From contig JAHIWJ010000029.1 of assembly GCA_018816205.1 (NCBI GenBank), positions 1 to 5,341 of the forward strand: a stretch of DNA of 5,341 nt, in the 5' to 3' direction. Under the pieces are notes generated by a model, which was given only the letters and a program-made list of their open reading frames with translations, was not told the origin of the DNA and did no database searches. The DNA is from Nanobdellota archaeon. GTDB taxonomy: Archaea > Nanobdellota > Nanobdellia > Pacearchaeales > GW2011-AR1. Shown in pieces: positions 3,631 through 5,341 of the stretch; within the stretch, counting starts at the first letter, position 1; the number at the start of each line of letters is the position of its first letter. Both the position numbers and the translations under genes were made by a program.

Positions 3631-5341
3631 AGAAAGAAACAAGTTTACATAAAATTCAACGACTGACTTCGAAACAAGAAAATATTCGAAATATAGCAAC
3701 GTCTGCGCACATCCACCATGGCAAGACGGCTTTTACAGATAATTTGCTGGCGGCTGCCGGGCTGATGTCCTCAAAGAATGCGGGCGACCTTGAAGAAGGA
3801 ATGGCTACATGGCAGCACAAGGACGAGCAGGAGAGACTGATGACTGTTGATGCTGCGAATGTCTCTATGGCTCACGAATATCAAGGAGAAGAATATTTGA
3901 TTAATTTGATTGACACGCCGGGGCACGTTGATTTTGGAGGCAACGTTACTAGAGCCATGAGGGCGATCGACGGAACTTTTGTTTTGGTGTGCGCTGTGGA
4001 AGGGGTTATGCCTCAAACAGAGACAGTTTTGAAGCAAGCGTTAAGGGAACGTGTTAAACCTGTTTTATTCATTAATAAAGTCGACAGACTTATTAACGAG
4101 TTGAAGCTGACGCCGGAGCAAATGCAGGAAAGGTTTGTTAAGTTGATTAATGAATTCAATCTGCATATTATGAAGCTTGCTGAGCCTGAGTACAAGGAAA
4201 AATGGCAAGTTAGCGTACAAGACGGGAGCGTGGCTTTTGGGTCTGCGCGAGAGAACTGGGCCTTGTCAATGCCTTTTATGAAAAAGAAGAACGTGAGTTT
4301 CAAAGACGTTTATAAGATTTACGAGCTAGAAGGGGAAGAGAGAGACAAGTGGGTATGGGAGAATGCGCCCCTCCATGAAGTTGTTCTGGATATGGCCGTC
4401 AAACATCTGCCAAACCCTCTTGAGGCACAAAGATATAGAATTCCGAAAATCTGGAGGGGAGACATCGATAGCGAATTCGGAAAGGGCCTTATGGACTGTA
4501 ATCCGAAAGGGGAGGTTGGTTTTGTTATAACCAGAATTATTATCGATCAGAAGTCTAAGAAAGAAGTCTGTGCCGGAAGATTGTACTCTGGGACAATTGT
4601 TAATGGGATGGAACTTTATGCAAACAACGCCAAGAAAAAAGGAAGGGTTCAGCAGCTTTTTGTTTATAATGGAATAAAACCAGAACAACTTGAGAAAGTT
4701 CCTGCAGGAAATGTTTTAGCAATATCTGGAATGAATATTGATGTTGGTGAGACCCTTACTGCAAACGAGCAGCATCCGTTTGAAGAAATCAAGCATATAT
4801 TCCAGCCGGTTATTACAAAGTCTGTTGAAGTCAGACATTCTGCAGATCTTCCGAAGTTGATTGAGGTTTTGAGAAGAGTAGCTAAGGAAGACCCGAGCAT
4901 TAAAGTTGAAATCAATGATGAAACTGGAGAAAATCTAATCTCTGGAATGGGGGAGTTGCATCTTGAGATTATTGAAGGAAGAATTAAAGATGAGAAAGGG
5001 CTTGAAATAAAAACAGGGCCGCCAATTGTGGTTTATCGAGAGACCATAACTAAAAAAAGCAACGTTGTCGAAGTGCGAACGCCGAACGGCCACAACATTT
5101 TCAATTTTAGCATTGAGCCGCTTGAAGACGAAATCTATAAGTCTATTGAAAGAGGAGATTTGCCTGAGGAACGGATTAAGAAAAGAGCCGAGCAAGTTTG
5201 GGAGAAATTGTCTCAGTGCGGCATGAGCAACGACGAAGCTAGACAGGTGAGAGAAATTTACAAAGGGAATATTTTTGAGGACAGAACCAGAGGAATTGTG
5301 CTGCTTGGTGAAATCATAGATTCTATTATGGATGGTTGGAA
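3624..5341 (+). CDS. fusA: Translation elongation factor 2 (EF-2), 3' end outside window
   Basis: Archaeal EF-2, the GTPase that drives translocation on the ribosome; 572 residues are present of a family length of roughly 730. Start: ATG after AGGAGG, with the usual lead-in to NIRNIATSAH. GTPase domain: P-loop AHIHHGKT (28-35), RLMT at switch I (71-74), DTPGH (97-101), NKVD (151-154), GSA (206-208). Domain II begins about 296 (GEVGF, later GRLYSGTIVNG). Domain III holds EDPS (422-425) and SGMGELHLE (440-448). Domain IV includes VVYRETI (469-475) and RTPNGHN (485-491). The window ends at SIMDGW, before the diphthamide histidine and domain V. Two residues depart from consensus: Asp to His at 31 in the P-loop, and Gly to Leu at 72 in the RGIT motif; switch I also seems about three residues longer than usual. 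The frame is intact throughout. Confidence 0.95.
   Translation, partial: MVEKETSLHKIQRLTSKQENIRNIATSAHIHHGKTAFTDNLLAAAGLMSSKNAGDLEEGMATWQHKDEQERLMTVDAANVSMAHEYQGEEYLINLIDTPGHVDFGGNVTRAMRAIDGTFVLVCAVEGVMPQTETVLKQALRERVKPVLFINKVDRLINELKLTPEQMQERFVKLINEFNLHIMKLAEPEYKEKWQVSVQDGSVAFGSARENWALSMPFMKKKNVSFKDVYKIYELEGEERDKWVWENAPLHEVVLDMAVKHLPNPLEAQRYRIPKIWRGDIDSEFGKGLMDCNPKGEVGFVITRIIIDQKSKKEVCAGRLYSGTIVNGMELYANNAKKKGRVQQLFVYNGIKPEQLEKVPAGNVLAISGMNIDVGETLTANEQHPFEEIKHIFQPVITKSVEVRHSADLPKLIEVLRRVAKEDPSIKVEINDETGENLISGMGELHLEIIEGRIKDEKGLEIKTGPPIVVYRETITKKSNVVEVRTPNGHNIFNFSIEPLEDEIYKSIERGDLPEERIKKRAEQVWEKLSQCGMSNDEARQVREIYKGNIFEDRTRGIVLLGEIIDSIMDGW

Larger units (their letters stand above)
3564..3634 (+). 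repeat. 12-bp direct repeat around two start codons
   Basis: AATGGTAGAGAA occurs at 3564-3575 and again at 3623-3634, 59 nt apart. The second copy contains the EF-2 start codon and the first contains the start codon of the upstream mini-ORF, so both products would begin MVE. The interval is not a multiple of three, so the two are in different frames. Confidence 0.8.

Noticed and set aside
3771..5195. Minus-strand open frames opposite EF-2
   Set aside because: EF-2 is unambiguous across the whole stretch, and the antisense products show no family features.
1..5341. CRISPR array, insertion sequence or prophage
   Set aside because: No regularly spaced repeats, transposase, terminal inverted repeats with target duplications, or phage genes were seen.

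Overview
The window is archaeal. It carries archaeal-type ribosomal proteins uS12 and uS7 and the first 572 codons of archaeal elongation factor 2 (EF-2). The DNA is AT-rich. The first genes of transcription units lie close behind TTTAAAAA-type TATA boxes, while genes inside the S12 operon have Shine-Dalgarno sites. Small genes, unknown genes inserted in the str cluster and a divergent EF-2 GTPase domain suggest a DPANN-type archaeon (Woesearchaeota/Pacearchaeota-like). That placement is inferred from general impression, not from a search.

Layout: (1) Positions 2-73 hold the C-terminal tail of a plus-strand gene entering from the left, possibly NusA because of its pattern and the usual archaeal gene order. 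(2) Positions 115-459 hold an unrecognised 114-aa protein on the minus strand. (3) Positions 460-543 are a divergent promoter region. (4) Positions 544-1954 are a tight operon of rpsL (uS12), an unknown 125-aa protein and rpsG (uS7), joined by 1-nt and 4-nt overlaps. (5) Positions 1955-2220 hold a T6 tract with potential RNA structure and a possible 50-aa ORF that runs tail-to-tail into the next gene. (6) Positions 2221-3465, minus strand, encode a 414-aa charged coiled-coil protein. (7) Positions 3466-3623 are a second divergent promoter region, with a possible 21-codon upstream ORF and a hairpin over the EF-2 ribosome binding site. (8) From 3624 to the right edge runs EF-2 (fusA), cut before domain V and the diphthamide site.

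In many archaea the genes nusA, rps12, rps7 and EF-2 lie together in one direction. Here the order is kept, but two minus-strand genes and an extra operon gene break it up. EF-2 therefore has its own promoter, whose 18-bp core (3511-3528) is identical to the one in front of rpsL (504-521). This suggests matched transcription of the two separated units. The most interesting points are the EF-2 leader (upstream ORF overlapping the EF-2 start, plus a hairpin that would hide the ribosome binding site), changes at conserved G1 and G2 positions of EF-2, and the unknown gene coupled between S12 and S7.
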